Translations under genes and position numbers: made by a program
Notes under the pieces: generated by a model
Databases searched by the model: none
What the model was told of the DNA's origin: nothing
What the model saw: the letters and a program-made list of their open reading frames with translations, nothing else
IMG/VR virus record: IMGVR_UViG_3300042868_004641
Span: 1 to 38,282 of that record
Strand: one strand, 5' to 3'
Length of the DNA: 38,282 bases
Source of the DNA: a virus
Shown here: piece after piece, positions 38,234 through 38,282 of the stretch
How positions within the stretch are numbered: position 1 is the stretch's first letter
How the letters are laid out: every line of letters begins with the position of its first letter

Positions 38234-38282
38234 TAAAATTTAGTGATTTATTGGTAGAATCGGAAAAAATTGGATTTGACGA
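38230..38282 (+). CDS. Class B-tagged gene, start only
   Basis: ATG at 38230 within ATGA overlap; the first 17 codons read MIKFSDLLVESEKIGFD before the window ends. MxKFxDLLxES is a clear class B tag and is very close in style to T4-type capsid-targeting leaders. The body lies outside the window. Confidence 0.75.
   Translation, partial: MIKFSDLLVESEKIGFD

Overview
The window is AT-rich DNA that most likely comes from a large, T4-like tailed phage (possibly jumbo) or a related prophage of a Bacteroidota host, probably a flavobacterium. Evidence for the host: the promoters seen here fit the Bacteroidota form (TTTG, about 19 bases, TAnnTTTG); no Shine-Dalgarno sequences are visible before starts; and exported proteins carry typical Bacteroidota signal peptides or lipoboxes. 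Evidence for a phage: a GH19 endolysin with a peptidoglycan-binding domain, a DUF1599/Nmad1 nucleotide-modification protein, dense packing with ATGA overlaps, many small conserved phage hypotheticals, and late-promoter-like TATTTATA boxes. No tRNA, rRNA, integrase, insertion sequence or CRISPR array was seen.

Layout. (1) 1-5,620: small minus-strand units, each with its own host-type promoter and terminator. They are separated by 250-410 bp spacers filled with short dyad repeats (core TTGGCA-TGCCAA). These look like early/accessory genes. (2) 5,620-6,025: a strand-switch spacer with C and G tracts. (3) 6,026-20,856: mostly plus-strand late-type genes. Many proteins begin with one of two short N-terminal tags: class A resembles MKKVIxLTESQLKKLI and class B resembles MKLxDILLEDE. 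The tagged bodies include a zinc-finger PD-(D/E)XK nuclease, a GIY-YIG nuclease, possible ADP-ribosyltransferase-like proteins, a glucosaminidase and a peptidoglycan-binding protein. Two lipoprotein genes with host-type promoters are interspersed. (4) 20,932-28,801: a glycan block with a heptose-7-phosphate kinase, an ADP-heptose epimerase, a putative glycosyltransferase and SGNH-type hydrolases, plus more tagged proteins. (5) 28,847-38,282: tagged proteins, an OmpA-like protein, the GH19 endolysin, a P-loop kinase followed by an exported DRGH nuclease, a zinc metallopeptidase, Nmad1, a ribbon-helix-helix protein and the start of another tagged gene.

The main signal is the tag system. Eighteen proteins with unrelated bodies share one of two N-terminal leaders containing (I/L)-x-E. 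The (I/L)-x-E motif matches the known T4 capsid-targeting and prohead-protease logic (IPI-III, Alt). The simplest reading is that the tags load these proteins into the capsid for ejection with the DNA, so the region would encode a large injected effector set (nucleases, possible transferases, wall enzymes). This is inference; no packaging or cleavage data are available here.

Expression appears two-tiered. Host-type promoters drive the left cluster and the exported or lipoprotein genes. TATTTATA boxes lie 4-18 bases before the ATG of most tagged genes that are not translationally coupled to the gene before.
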